A DNA stretch of 64,000 nucleotides from an uncultured Spirochaetales bacterium. GTDB lineage: Bacteria > Spirochaetota > Spirochaetia > Sphaerochaetales > Sphaerochaetaceae. The translations under genes were made by a program, and so were the position numbers. The stretch is from positions 17,584 to 81,583 of the forward strand of contig CASDXQ010000001.1 of the NCBI GenBank assembly GCA_949285145.1, written 5' to 3'. The notes under the pieces were generated by a model that was not told the DNA's origin, did not search any database, and saw nothing but the letters and a program-made list of their open reading frames with translations. Of this stretch, positions 9,334 to 17,604 are shown in pieces (within the stretch, counting starts at the first letter, position 1; every line of letters starts with the position of its first letter).

Positions 9334-9357
9334 ATACTGCCTGTAATCAGGCAGTAT
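9334..9357 (-). repeat. Inverted repeat spanning the sigma-factor stop codon
   Basis: A perfect 10-bp inverted repeat, ATACTGCCTG / CAGGCAGTAT with a 4-nt loop. The TGA at 9349-9347 lies at the loop. There is no T-run, and a real terminator follows 25 bp later. Confidence 0.6.
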
Positions 9358-10222
9358 AGGATTCAAGAATCCTTGCTCTTGAGGGCTGCTTGAGTCTCTC
9401 AAGCGCTCTCTTCTCGATCTGTCTGATTCTCTCTTTCGTAAGGTTGAAAATCTCACCGATCTCCTTGAGGCTCATCGGAGCATTGTTGTTCAGACCAAAA
9501 CGGAGGATTATGATTTCCCTCTCCTTGTCGGAGAGAGTCGAGAGAACTGTGTTTATATCTTCCTTGAGACACTTCTGCATTGCCAGTTCCTCCGGACCGA
9601 ATCCCTCGTCTTCGATAAAATCTCCGAGTCTGCTGGTTGTGGATTCTCCACCAGCCGTGACAGGAGTGTCAAAAGAAACAGTGTCACGTGATATGGAAAG
9701 AAGCTCATTGACGAGTTCAGGCTCCAGGCCTGCCTCCTGTGCGATTTCCTCAATGGACACATCTGCTGAACCGGAAGAGTGCATGAGGCTCTTCTGCGCC
9801 TTCTGGATCTGGAAAAGCTCGTTTGCCCTGTTGAGGGGAAGACGCACAGCCCTGCTCTTCTCGCAGATCGCCTTCATGATTGACTGCCTTATCCACCAGA
9901 CTGCATACGAGATAAAATGATATCCCTTGTCCGGCTCGAACTTATCCAGTGCAATCAGAAGACCGATGTTACCCTCATCAATGAGATCCTCAAGGGGAAG
10001 ACCCTGTCCCTGGAATTTCTTGGCCACAGCAACAACAAAACGCAGGTTTGCGCTTATAAGCCTCTCCCGGGCTTTTTCATCTCCCTTCTGGGCTCTCAAA
10101 GCCAGCTGATACTCTTCGTCATGATCAAGAAGTGGAACTCTGTTGATTTCCTTCAGATATATTGAAAGGACGTCCTTCTCGTCCTGAAGTGAGGTTGTAT
10201 CGTTAAGCATTCTTTTTGTCAT
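9347..10222 (-). CDS. Sigma-70 family RNA polymerase sigma factor, short (group 2-like)
   Basis: 291 residues containing regions 1.2 to 4.2 with no region 1.1. Visible landmarks are DVLSIYLKEINRVPLLDHDEEYQLA (1.2), SANLRFVVAVAKKFQGQGLPLEDLIDEGNIGLLIALDKFEPDKGYHFISYAVWWIRQSI (2.1-2.4), and LSDKEREIIILRFGLNNNAPMSLKEIGEIFNLTKERIRQIEKRALERLK (4.1-4.2). The region 2.4 and 4.2 helices resemble the RpoD/RpoS group, so it should read TTGACA/TATAAT-like promoters. At under 300 residues it is likelier an alternative group 2 factor than the housekeeping RpoD, but a minimal primary factor is possible. The ATG at 10222 has AAGGAG 9 nt upstream; the ATG at 10243 has none. A TATAAT at 10283-10288 may be its promoter. 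Confidence 0.85.
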   Translation of the reverse strand: MTKRMLNDTTSLQDEKDVLSIYLKEINRVPLLDHDEEYQLALRAQKGDEKARERLISANLRFVVAVAKKFQGQGLPLEDLIDEGNIGLLIALDKFEPDKGYHFISYAVWWIRQSIMKAICEKSRAVRLPLNRANELFQIQKAQKSLMHSSGSADVSIEEIAQEAGLEPELVNELLSISRDTVSFDTPVTAGGESTTSRLGDFIEDEGFGPEELAMQKCLKEDINTVLSTLSDKEREIIILRFGLNNNAPMSLKEIGEIFNLTKERIRQIEKRALERLKQPSRARILESYTA

Positions 10223-10409
10223 TGCTTCTGTCTCCTTACGCATTCAATAAAGCAAAGAGCATGCCAAAAAAATACAGATTCAATTATATTGTTTTATCAT
10301 AAAAAAATAATTAATTTTTAAAATTATGTAGACAATATAAAGAAAGTGTCATAATGATACAACATGCATTATTGGAACAAATTATGGGTTAAAATGACAC
10401 ATAAAGAAA

Positions 10410-10787
10410 TCAGGCAGAGAGAAATGGAGTCTTTTTTTCTGAAAAATCGATCTCAACCTGACGCAGGAGATTCCACTCACCGGCTCCTGCGACATTGAAA
10501 GGCGAGTAATCAAGGCAGAGGCGCATCTCATCATAGGTCTTCCTGATAAGCCTGCACACTTCATCGCCCTCACTGAGGGAGAGTTCGAAACTCCCGCGGG
10601 AAAGAAGGAAGATACGGAACTGGTAGTAAAAGAAGGAAGAGAACTCGATGTCAAAGAAATCTTCTTCCGTACAGCGAAGGTAGAAACCTTTGACATAAGA
10701 AGATACACATGTCTCTATTTCATCTGCCAGAGCTGCCTGACGGCCTTTTTTCAAATAGATAAGACTGTTTATCTGTCTCATGTTCAT
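10410..10787 (-). CDS. Hypothetical protein, 125 aa
   Basis: I do not recognise this protein. It is soluble, predicted mostly helical, rich in aromatic residues in the middle (DFFDIEFSSFFYYQFRIFLLSRG), with Cys at a few scattered positions and no membrane segment or signal peptide. The start has AGAGGA about 9 nt upstream. It stands alone, divergent from groES and separated from the sigma-factor gene by an AT-rich gap. A second reading frame of similar length (10382-10708) overlaps it but has no ribosome site or protein-like composition, so I take this one as the gene. Confidence 0.55.
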   Translation of the reverse strand: MNMRQINSLIYLKKGRQAALADEIETCVSSYVKGFYLRCTEEDFFDIEFSSFFYYQFRIFLLSRGSFELSLSEGDEVCRLIRKTYDEMRLCLDYSPFNVAGAGEWNLLRQVEIDFSEKKTPFLSA

Positions 10788-10854
10788 CTTGATTTTTCCT
10801 CTGATACACTTTCTAGATAATAAGAAAAAACATGAACGGCAAGAGAAAAAATAA

Positions 10855-10885
10855 AAATTTTCACACTGTTACAAATTTTCACACT
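10855..10885 (+). repeat. 13-bp direct repeat upstream of groES
   Basis: aaattttcacact occurs at 10855-10867 and again at 10873-10885, an 18-bp period (nearly two helical turns), ending 9 bp before the groES -35. It is a candidate operator; no CIRCE element is present. Confidence 0.5.
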
Positions 10886-10894
10886 TTGCTCCCC

Positions 10895-10923
10895 TTGCCG
10901 ATTGATTTGCTCTTGGCTATATT
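10895..10923 (+). promoter_or_regulatory. groES promoter
   Basis: TTGCCG, a 17-bp spacer and TATATT. Transcription would start near 10930, and AGGAGA precedes the ATG at 10978 by 6-7 nt. Confidence 0.6.
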
Positions 10924-10977
10924 ATCTAAGGTTGAGATGCTCAACAGATTTCATGCTTATTATATAGGAGAGAAAAT

Positions 10978-11241
10978 ATGAAGATCATTCCGCTTAATGA
11001 CAGAGTACTTGTCAAAGTAAGTGAAGCTGAGGAAAAGACAGCCAGCGGCCTGTACATTCCGCAGACCAGTCAGGAAAAGACCCAGATTGCTGAAGTCATG
11101 GCAATCGGCGACAGTGAGGACATCAAGGTCAAAGTCGGTCAGAAGATCCTTCATGACAAGTATGCCGGCACTTCCGTAAAGGCTGACGGTGCTGAATACC
11201 TCATTCTCGCTGCTGCTGACATTCTTGCAGTTATCGAATAA
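10978..11241 (+). CDS. groES: Co-chaperonin GroES
   Basis: 87 residues, close to the usual 95. It has the GroES fold markers: MKIIPLNDRVLVKVSEAEEKTASGLYIPQTSQEKTQIAEVMAIG at the N-terminus, including the mobile loop (about residues 16-32), and the C-terminal LILAAADILAVIE. GroES caps GroEL and helps fold cytoplasmic proteins. groEL is not next to it; a terminator follows 24 bp after the stop, so groES is a single-gene unit, which is unusual outside spirochaetes and a few other lineages. It has its own promoter with direct repeats upstream. Confidence 0.95.
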   Translation: MKIIPLNDRVLVKVSEAEEKTASGLYIPQTSQEKTQIAEVMAIGDSEDIKVKVGQKILHDKYAGTSVKADGAEYLILAAADILAVIE

Positions 11242-11264
11242 GGAAGTCATTTCCGGTTAATTGG

Positions 11265-11311
11265 GCTCCGGTGGAATGAGGCTTCACCTCTCAATCCGGA
11301 GCTTTTTTTTT
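11265..11311 (+). terminator. groES terminator
   Basis: GCTCCGG (11265-11271) pairs with CCGGAGC (11296-11302) around a 24-nt loop and is followed by nine T. Confidence 0.85.
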
Positions 11312-13434
11312 CAGAAAAGAAAGTTCTCGATTTTCTGTGCGAAGGAAGCGGTGTCAAGAGAATCCTCATCGGGAATATAATAGGGAGGAAGACAGTTTCT
11401 TATGGCTTCTATGTATCGTGATGTTCTTCCGTCCGCGATTATGACGACACCTCTGTCGCTCTCACTCCTGATGAGACGTCCGAGCCCCTGTTTCAGAGTG
11501 ATCAGCATTTCAGGAACGGAGATGAAAAGGAAAGGTGACTTCTCTTCTTTCTCCAGCTGTCTGGAGCGTGCCCTCATTATGCAGTCCTGAATGTGCGGAA
11601 AAGGAAGCTGGGTTATAATCAGCAGACGCAGGGAATCTCCCGGAACGTCTATGCCTTCCCAGAAAGATCTCAGGCCGAATAGGATCGAGTTTTTCTCGCT
11701 GAGAAATTTTTTTCTAAGCAGATTTGTACTTGTTCCGCCCTTCTGTATGAGCAGCGGAAGCTCAATGGTATCTTTGACAAGGGCATATACCCTCTCCATC
11801 ATTTCCCTTGACGTGAAAAGAACAAGAGCACTGCCTTCGCTTGCCTTCACGCTCTGTGAGATCATGTCCGCAAGATATATTGCATAGTTATCCTTGTCGC
11901 TGGCTGCAAAACGCATGAAATTTCCCTTTACAGGGAAAAGCAGCATCGCATTTGTGGAATAATCGAAAGGCGAAGGATAGAAACCCGTAACAAGATCCTG
12001 AGTGTTTCCAAGCCCCACCTGACGGAGAAAATAGTTGAAATTCTTGCCTGTCTTCACTGTTGCGGATGTGCACACAACCGTATCAAGTTTAGAAAATATG
12101 TAATCATTCAGCTTGTCTGCAACTGAAACAGGGCTGACGCACATCACTGCTGATTCATCATCAGGGGAGAATCTGTAATAGCAGACAAGACTGTCATTCT
12201 CACCATGATGATAAAAGCTGCTGAGAACTTCATGGTATTCCTCGTATTCGGAGAAAACAGAAGAAGCAAGGTTCAGATACATCTCATCCTCTCCCATGTC
12301 CTTTCCATCCAGCCCTTCAAGGAAGAGACGGAACAACCTGAGTATCTCGTCAAGCGTCACGAGAAGCTGTGAGACCAATTCTTTCTTCGTGCTGTCGAAA
12401 TCTTCCTCAGTGTCGCTTACGAGACATTCGCTGAGAAAAAGCCGGCGGTCTCTGTCCGACACAAGCGATTTAAGGAGAATGCATGCTTCACTCGTGAACT
12501 GGGTGAGACTGACGCTGAAGGCTCTCGCATCATCTGCAGTTATTCCTTTTCTGAATGAAGTGATCATGTCGGCAAGATGCATGCCGTTCTTCTGCCTGTA
12601 TGTCACAGTGAAAAGCTTTTTATAGCTCTCCCTCACCATCTCCCCGCTCATTGAAAGCGAAAAAAACTCCGTTGCACTTTTGTCGATATTATGACACTCG
12701 TCAATTATCAGTCTGTTGTATGAAGGAATTATGACAGACTCGTCAAATCCTTCATTCCCTGTACCTCTTATATAGCTGTCAATAAAGAGGAGCGCATGAT
12801 TAGTAATGATCAGACGGCTGCTGTTCGCTTTCTGCACAGCGTTGTAATAGAAACATTTGTTTATATGCGGGCATCTCTGCTTGAGACAGGTGTCCTTGTC
12901 GCTTCTTATGTTTGATGCGAAAGATGCCCTGAGGAGTCTGTGTTCAAGTTCTTCCATTATTCCGGTTTCTGTGGTGCGGAACCATGCATAGATCTTGTCT
13001 TGCGCGCTCTCCGCCTCTTCGAACAGTTTTGACTCACGCCCCTTGAAGCTGTTGACGGCATCAAGCATTTTTGAAACACAGACATAACGCCCCCTGCCAA
13101 GAAGCAGTGCATACGGGATGTCGAGATCAAGAATTTTCTCAAGAGAGGGCAGATCCTTGTTTATGAGCTGCTGCTGAAGAGCCACATTGCTTGTCGCGAT
13201 GACAGTTTTCTCCTCAATGTTGTCCCTTGCATTCACAAGAGCAACCGCAAGATAGGCATATGACTTGCCTATTCCCGTTCCGGCTTCTATGACTCCCTTG
13301 CGGTTCTCATTATAGCAGAGAGCCACATCCTCGGCCATTGAAAGCTGGTCAGGACGGTTTTCATAGGATGGAAGCTTCTGTGAAAGCTTTCCTCCTGATG
13401 CGAAAATATCCTCAAGATCGGAAAGGCTGATCAC
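11311..13434 (-). CDS. dinG: DinG-family ATP-dependent DNA helicase (XPD-like, Fe-S)
   Basis: 707 residues of the superfamily 2 XPD/Rad3/DinG helicases, 5'-3' enzymes that unwind R-loops, D-loops and forked DNA. Walker A is EAGTGIGKS at residues 50-58; the DEAH-type box is DECH at 245-248. Four cysteines at about 119, 183, 188 and 194 match the spacing of the XPD iron-sulphur cluster. Near the C-terminus GLRSFWEGIDVPGDSLRLLIITQLPFP and QGLGRLIRSESDRGVV are motifs V and VI. No N-terminal exonuclease domain is present. The ATG overlaps the stop of the NtrC-like gene by 4 bp (ATGA), so it is the last gene of the murG-cvpA-holB-kinase-regulator operon. Confidence 0.92.
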   Translation of the reverse strand: MISLSDLEDIFASGGKLSQKLPSYENRPDQLSMAEDVALCYNENRKGVIEAGTGIGKSYAYLAVALVNARDNIEEKTVIATSNVALQQQLINKDLPSLEKILDLDIPYALLLGRGRYVCVSKMLDAVNSFKGRESKLFEEAESAQDKIYAWFRTTETGIMEELEHRLLRASFASNIRSDKDTCLKQRCPHINKCFYYNAVQKANSSRLIITNHALLFIDSYIRGTGNEGFDESVIIPSYNRLIIDECHNIDKSATEFFSLSMSGEMVRESYKKLFTVTYRQKNGMHLADMITSFRKGITADDARAFSVSLTQFTSEACILLKSLVSDRDRRLFLSECLVSDTEEDFDSTKKELVSQLLVTLDEILRLFRLFLEGLDGKDMGEDEMYLNLASSVFSEYEEYHEVLSSFYHHGENDSLVCYYRFSPDDESAVMCVSPVSVADKLNDYIFSKLDTVVCTSATVKTGKNFNYFLRQVGLGNTQDLVTGFYPSPFDYSTNAMLLFPVKGNFMRFAASDKDNYAIYLADMISQSVKASEGSALVLFTSREMMERVYALVKDTIELPLLIQKGGTSTNLLRKKFLSEKNSILFGLRSFWEGIDVPGDSLRLLIITQLPFPHIQDCIMRARSRQLEKEEKSPFLFISVPEMLITLKQGLGRLIRSESDRGVVIIADGRTSRYIEAIRNCLPPYYIPDEDSLDTASFAQKIENFLF

Positions 13435-14798
13435 GTTCCGCTCTCCGCAGGAGATGAATATTCCTCAAGTTTCCTGTGAAGTGTCTTCCTTCCGATCTTG
13501 AGAATTTCCGCCGCACGGGTCTTATTTCCCCTGCAATAGTCTATTGTCGACATTATCAGCATCTTCTCTGCCTCATCAAGGCTCGTGCCAATTCTGATAT
13601 CCACACTTCCGGCACTGCCGCATTCCGTTATCTGCGGAGGAAGGTCATCAATATCAATGACCTTGCCGCGTGCAAGCACGACACAGCTTTCAACGGTATT
13701 GCGCAGCTCACGTATGTTTCCCGGCCAGGAATAGGACATGAGAGCTTTGCGCGCGGCAGGAGAAAAACCGGCAACCTGCTTGTCATCTTCCTTGTTGAAG
13801 GTATCCAGGAATGAGGCGATGAGCAGTGCGATATCCTCCTTTCTTTCCCTCAGTGGAGGCACCTGTATGTGCACTACATTCAGGCGGTAGTAAAGATCTT
13901 CCCTGAAACTGCCTTTCTTCACTTCCTCCTCAAGATTCCTGTTTGTCGCCGCGATAATTCTGACATCGACATTGATTGTCTCATTTCCTCCCACACGTTC
14001 AAAAGACCGCTCCTGGAGGACACGCAGTATCTTGACCTGGGTTGAAGCGTTTATTTCCCCTATCTCATCAAGGAAAATAGTTCCTCCGTCTGCGAGTTCG
14101 AAACGCCCTTTTTTCTGGCTTATGGCACCTGTGAAAGCACCTTTCTCATGACCGAACAGTTCAGATTCAAGAAGACTTTCAGACAAAGCAGCGCAGTGAA
14201 CCTTTATGAACGGGCCGCTGCTGCGGTTTGAAAGACTGTGAATTGCATCTGCGACAAGTTCCTTGCCGGTACCGCTCTCGCCTGTGACAAGCACAGAAGC
14301 TCTTGTGGGGGCAACCTGCTCTATGGTTTCCATCATCTTCACAAGCGGCGCGCTTTTTCCGATTATCTGATGAAAATCCTGTTTTTTCCTCAGTGTCGTT
14401 ATTTCTTTTGAAAGCTTCTCATTCTGTTCCCTGATCAGTTTGTTTGACAGCGCCTTCGATACAGTGAGAATGAGATGATCCAGATCCACGGGTTTCGTGA
14501 AGAAGTCGACAGCTCCATCTCTCATAGCCTGTACCGCATCCTCGATCGAACCGTGTCCGGTGAGGACGATCACGGGAAGAGTAGGATAAGACGAATTGAT
14601 TTTCTTCAGCAGCTCATAGCCGCTCATTACAGGCATTCTCAGATCCGTAATGACCAGATCGATGCTGTTCCTGTTTATTATCTTCCATGCTTCCTCACCG
14701 TCTGCGGCTTCGAATGTTTCATAGCCTTCGTCTTCAAAAGCAATCTTAAGACCGGAACGGATGTTTTTCTCGTCATCAACAATAAGAATGTCAGCCAT
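13431..14798 (-). CDS. NtrC-type sigma-54-dependent response regulator
   Basis: 455 residues in three domains. The receiver (1-120) has the acidic pair DD at 8-9 and the phospho-acceptor D52 in VITDLRMP. The AAA+ domain (about 145-375) has Walker A GESGTGKE at 173-180 and GAFTGA at 220-225, the loop that contacts sigma-54. A Fis-type helix-turn-helix ends the protein (CRGNKTRAAEILKIGRKTLHRKLEEY). The family activates transcription from -24/-12 promoters in response to its kinase, which is encoded immediately upstream with an 8-bp overlap. The intact GAFTGA implies that the organism has RpoN. The target genes are not evident here. Confidence 0.95.
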   Translation of the reverse strand: MADILIVDDEKNIRSGLKIAFEDEGYETFEAADGEEAWKIINRNSIDLVITDLRMPVMSGYELLKKINSSYPTLPVIVLTGHGSIEDAVQAMRDGAVDFFTKPVDLDHLILTVSKALSNKLIREQNEKLSKEITTLRKKQDFHQIIGKSAPLVKMMETIEQVAPTRASVLVTGESGTGKELVADAIHSLSNRSSGPFIKVHCAALSESLLESELFGHEKGAFTGAISQKKGRFELADGGTIFLDEIGEINASTQVKILRVLQERSFERVGGNETINVDVRIIAATNRNLEEEVKKGSFREDLYYRLNVVHIQVPPLRERKEDIALLIASFLDTFNKEDDKQVAGFSPAARKALMSYSWPGNIRELRNTVESCVVLARGKVIDIDDLPPQITECGSAGSVDIRIGTSLDEAEKMLIMSTIDYCRGNKTRAAEILKIGRKTLHRKLEEYSSPAESGT

Positions 14799-15960
14799 CG
14801 CTCATCTCCTCCAGAGCAGTTCTCTCGTCACTCGGCACGGGAAGGGTAAGCGTGAAAGTCGTCCCTTCCCCTACTGTGCTTTCGACACTTATATCACCGC
14901 CGTGTTCTTTCATTATCTTGTACACAACAGTCAGCCCAAGACCTGTGCCGCTCGCCTTTGTAGTGAAATACGGCTCGAATATCTTGCTCATCTTGTCTCT
15001 TTCGATACCGCATCCGGTATCCCTGATCATGATCTTCACATTATCTCCGTCGCTTCTGGCACAAATATCAAGGCGCCCTCCTCTTTCCATGGCATTCATG
15101 GCATTTTTTATCATGTTGAGCAGAGCCTGCCTGATGTAGTTAGCATCCAGCATGAGCTGTGGCAGGAAAGGCTCAACCTTCACGATGAACTTTATTCCGT
15201 GCTCTTCAAGTTCAGGACGTACAAACTCCTCAAGCGAGGAAAGAAGAGGCTCAAGACGCTGTTTTTTCAGTTCAACATTCATGGGGCGCACTGCGAAAAG
15301 AAAGTCGACGGCAATTCCGTTCAGATGTCCGATCTCTTCTTCAAGGACATTCGTATACCGTTTAGCCTCTTCTCCGGTGAGACTTCCCTTCTTCTCGAAA
15401 GCTTTCCTGAGCAGCTGGAGATGTATCTGCATTGCGGCAAGCGGATTCTTTATCTCATGGGCAATACCTGCGGCCATGGTAGTCATTGAAGCAAGAGACT
15501 CGCTTCTTCTGAGCCTGGTCTCCTTCCTCTTTTCCTCTGTAATGTCCTGCACGGAAAGATCGAGATACACACCGTCCTCCGTTGCAAGCCTTCTGTTGGA
15601 AAGAAGGATTATCCTTATTTCACTGCCCGCCTGGAAGTAGAATTCCTTTTCATCCTCTTCGCTGCCGATGCTAAGTTCCCTGAGATAGCTCATCACCTCA
15701 TCATCCGTGATTATTTCATCAAGACGATGGCCTTCTGCACGTCCGAGATAGAGTCTGTTTGACGGAAGAAGCGTGAAGAAAAGAGTATTCGCATAACGGA
15801 TTATGTCATCTGAGAGAACGCAATGCCCTGTCTTTCCGCTTTCAAGAAGCGCCTCAAGCATTTCCGACTCCCTCATCTGAAGAGCGATCAGCCTTTTGAT
15901 CTCTTTTTCCGGCATGCTGTCAATTTTGCTTACAGCCTTCTTAAGCAGTCTGTTGCTCAT
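14791..15960 (-). CDS. NtrB-like sensor histidine kinase
   Basis: 389 residues, cytoplasmic (no membrane segment). A PAS-like sensor region (about 35-145) precedes a HisKA domain with the phospho-acceptor H168 in GIAHEIKNPLAAM, then a HATPase_c domain with N box NMIKNAMNAM, G1 IRDTGCGI and G2 GTGLGLTVVYKIMKEHGG. This is the usual plan for kinases paired with NtrC-type regulators, and the regulator gene follows with an 8-bp overlap. I start at 15960 because that ATG overlaps the holB-like stop in an ATGA arrangement; a longer reading to 16038 would run through the upstream gene. Confidence 0.92.
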   Translation of the reverse strand: MSNRLLKKAVSKIDSMPEKEIKRLIALQMRESEMLEALLESGKTGHCVLSDDIIRYANTLFFTLLPSNRLYLGRAEGHRLDEIITDDEVMSYLRELSIGSEEDEKEFYFQAGSEIRIILLSNRRLATEDGVYLDLSVQDITEEKRKETRLRRSESLASMTTMAAGIAHEIKNPLAAMQIHLQLLRKAFEKKGSLTGEEAKRYTNVLEEEIGHLNGIAVDFLFAVRPMNVELKKQRLEPLLSSLEEFVRPELEEHGIKFIVKVEPFLPQLMLDANYIRQALLNMIKNAMNAMERGGRLDICARSDGDNVKIMIRDTGCGIERDKMSKIFEPYFTTKASGTGLGLTVVYKIMKEHGGDISVESTVGEGTTFTLTLPVPSDERTALEEMSDG

Positions 15961-17084
15961 AATGCAAGTATCCCCCTGTGAATATTCTCGAGCATGATGC
16001 GTCTGTTCTGCGCATAAACCCGGGAATTGCTGAAACACCTGCTGACAAGACAGAGTGTCTGATCACATAATACCGTATCCAGGCGTCCCTGTCGGAAACC
16101 ATCCTCCACAATGGACAATATCCTCTCAAGGAAAATACGCCATGCGGAAAAACTGTCAAGAAAAGCGCACAGGCTGTTCATCTCATCGTTTGTAAGCGCC
16201 TCCTTCCTGACAAGAAGACGGTGGACGAACTCCTCGGCAAATATGTTCAGCTGGTCAAGATCAAGACCGGATGAGATAAGGAAGAATTCTTCCAGATCAC
16301 TGCCCTCCCTTCTGAAAGTGTCGCGGATGAGAGCATGCTGCTCACGGGCGGAGACAGATGGAAACACATAATGTCTGACACGAGAGAGGATAGTATCAAG
16401 GATACGTCCGGGATTACTGGAAATAAGAATAATGTATGCACCTTCAGGCGGCTCTTCCAGCAGCTTGAGAATCGAATTGACGGCACCAGTGCTCACGTCC
16501 TCGATATTCTCAAGGATCACTATCTTGTTCTGCTCCCTGTTCTGCTGCAGATAAGACTGGATGAGTCTGATCTGGTCTATTGTGAAAAGAGATGACTTCT
16601 TTCTGGCAAGGTAAAAGCGGTCGCAGGCCTTGTCGAATGAAGCAAGGAATGACGAGACAGCCTGTCTGTCATCTGCCTCGGGCTGTTCCATAAGAAGAGA
16701 TGAAAGTTCGCCTGCAGCAGTGAAAGCATCCTTATCGCTGTTTGAATAAAGGGCTTCATGATAAGAGAGAAGCATCACTCTTGCCTCATGCACGAGATTC
16801 ATGAAAGCCTGTGAGGTCATATCCTTTTCATAGAGATTTCTCAGCGCTCTGATGCGCATGCTGCTCTCACGCGATGAGATGACAATCAGGCTGGCACTGT
16901 CAAGTGTGTCGTATTTTCCGCTTTCCCCGCACAGGTTCAGAGCGAGTTCCAGGGCAACAGTCATTCTGGATGAATATTCGCAGCCTGAAAAGAGAATGGA
17001 ACGGGCCAGTGTGCCGCTCTTCATCTCTTCTTCAAGCCTCAGGGCAATCTGTTTCTGGGTTCTAGCTGATCTGAGTAAAGGCAT
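15957..17084 (-). CDS. holB: DNA polymerase III delta' subunit (HolB-like)
   Basis: 375 residues. The segment DVSTGAVNSILKLLEEPPEGAYIILISSNPGRILDTILSRVRHYVFP is the conserved sensor-1/SRC-like block of clamp-loader subunits, and ENKIVILENIEDVS-like sequence precedes it (here QNKIVILENIEDVS). Delta' helps load the sliding clamp. The P-loop position (SILFSGCEYSSRMTVA) is degenerate and the four zinc-binding cysteines of bacterial delta'/tau are absent, so it probably neither binds ATP nor zinc. It overlaps cvpA by 23 bp upstream and the kinase by 4 bp downstream. Confidence 0.8.
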   Translation of the reverse strand: MPLLRSARTQKQIALRLEEEMKSGTLARSILFSGCEYSSRMTVALELALNLCGESGKYDTLDSASLIVISSRESSMRIRALRNLYEKDMTSQAFMNLVHEARVMLLSYHEALYSNSDKDAFTAAGELSSLLMEQPEADDRQAVSSFLASFDKACDRFYLARKKSSLFTIDQIRLIQSYLQQNREQNKIVILENIEDVSTGAVNSILKLLEEPPEGAYIILISSNPGRILDTILSRVRHYVFPSVSAREQHALIRDTFRREGSDLEEFFLISSGLDLDQLNIFAEEFVHRLLVRKEALTNDEMNSLCAFLDSFSAWRIFLERILSIVEDGFRQGRLDTVLCDQTLCLVSRCFSNSRVYAQNRRIMLENIHRGILAL

Positions 17085-17604
17085 TCACCCCTTCCTGTGC
17101 TATGCTTTCAAGAGCAGAGATTGTCTGCGGTAGCAATGGATTGATGATCTTTGTCACTATCAGCGATGAGCCTAGAATGCCGGACAGGTCGAAGACAGGC
17201 TGTATTGACAGCAGATAAATGATCACTGAGAAAACAAGAAGCGAGAACACAAGCCCCCAGATGAAACCGAGTATGTTGTCAATAACGCCGAGCTTGAAAG
17301 TCTCGACAATCTTCCTTGCCATTTTCCCGACAACAACAATGAGAAGGAAACCCGCAAGCGCAAGAACGATGAAACTTATCACAGATGCGCCGAATTCAGG
17401 GAACGAAGAGGGAAGAAGCGTCGAGACATGAGGCGAGAGAACGGATGTAAACATAACTGCGACAAGCAGGCCAACAGCAATGCCCACCCATTTTGAAAGT
17501 TCCATCACAAAGCCTTTTATGCAGCAGAAAACAGCACTTACCATTGTGAAGACGAAAATCACGATATCGACGACACTGAGTGCCGCTCCTCCGATTTCAA
17601 TCAT
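17062..17604 (-). CDS. cvpA: CvpA-family membrane protein
   Basis: 180 residues with four or five hydrophobic segments. MIEIGGAALSVVDIVIFVFTMVSAVFCCIKGFVMELSKWVGIAVGLLVA is the typical N-terminus of CvpA (D in TM1, the G-F/K-G turn, then LSKxxG), followed by NILGFIWGLVFSLLVFSVIIY. CvpA proteins sit in the inner membrane; a link to envelope stress, bile resistance and colicin V export is known in enterobacteria but the mechanism is unclear. The ATG at 17604 has AAGGAG 7-8 nt upstream; the earlier in-frame start lacks one. It overlaps murG upstream by 8 bp. Confidence 0.85.
   Translation of the reverse strand: MIEIGGAALSVVDIVIFVFTMVSAVFCCIKGFVMELSKWVGIAVGLLVAVMFTSVLSPHVSTLLPSSFPEFGASVISFIVLALAGFLLIVVVGKMARKIVETFKLGVIDNILGFIWGLVFSLLVFSVIIYLLSIQPVFDLSGILGSSLIVTKIINPLLPQTISALESIAQEGVNAFTQIS

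Larger units (their letters stand above)
9015..9346 (-). other. Gene-free stretch between sigma factor and ppdK
   Basis: 332 bases without a gene. In minus-strand order it holds part of the hairpin over the sigma-factor stop, the sigma-factor terminator (9273-9311), an AT-rich spacer, the ppdK promoter (9124-9151), a leader of about 100 nt, and the Shine-Dalgarno plus hairpin next to the ppdK start. Confidence 0.7.

Noticed and set aside
10382..10708. 108-codon minus-strand frame overlapping the hypothetical gene at 10410-10787
   Set aside because: Alternative frame with Ser/Arg-rich shadow composition; the longer frame has a ribosome site.
10841..10977. CIRCE element upstream of groES
   Set aside because: No TTAGCACTC-N9-GAGTGCTAA inverted repeat; only the direct repeat is present.
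14761..15489. 242-codon open frame on the plus strand
   Set aside because: Antisense to the histidine kinase gene, whose HisKA and ATPase motifs are unmistakable; no ribosome site.
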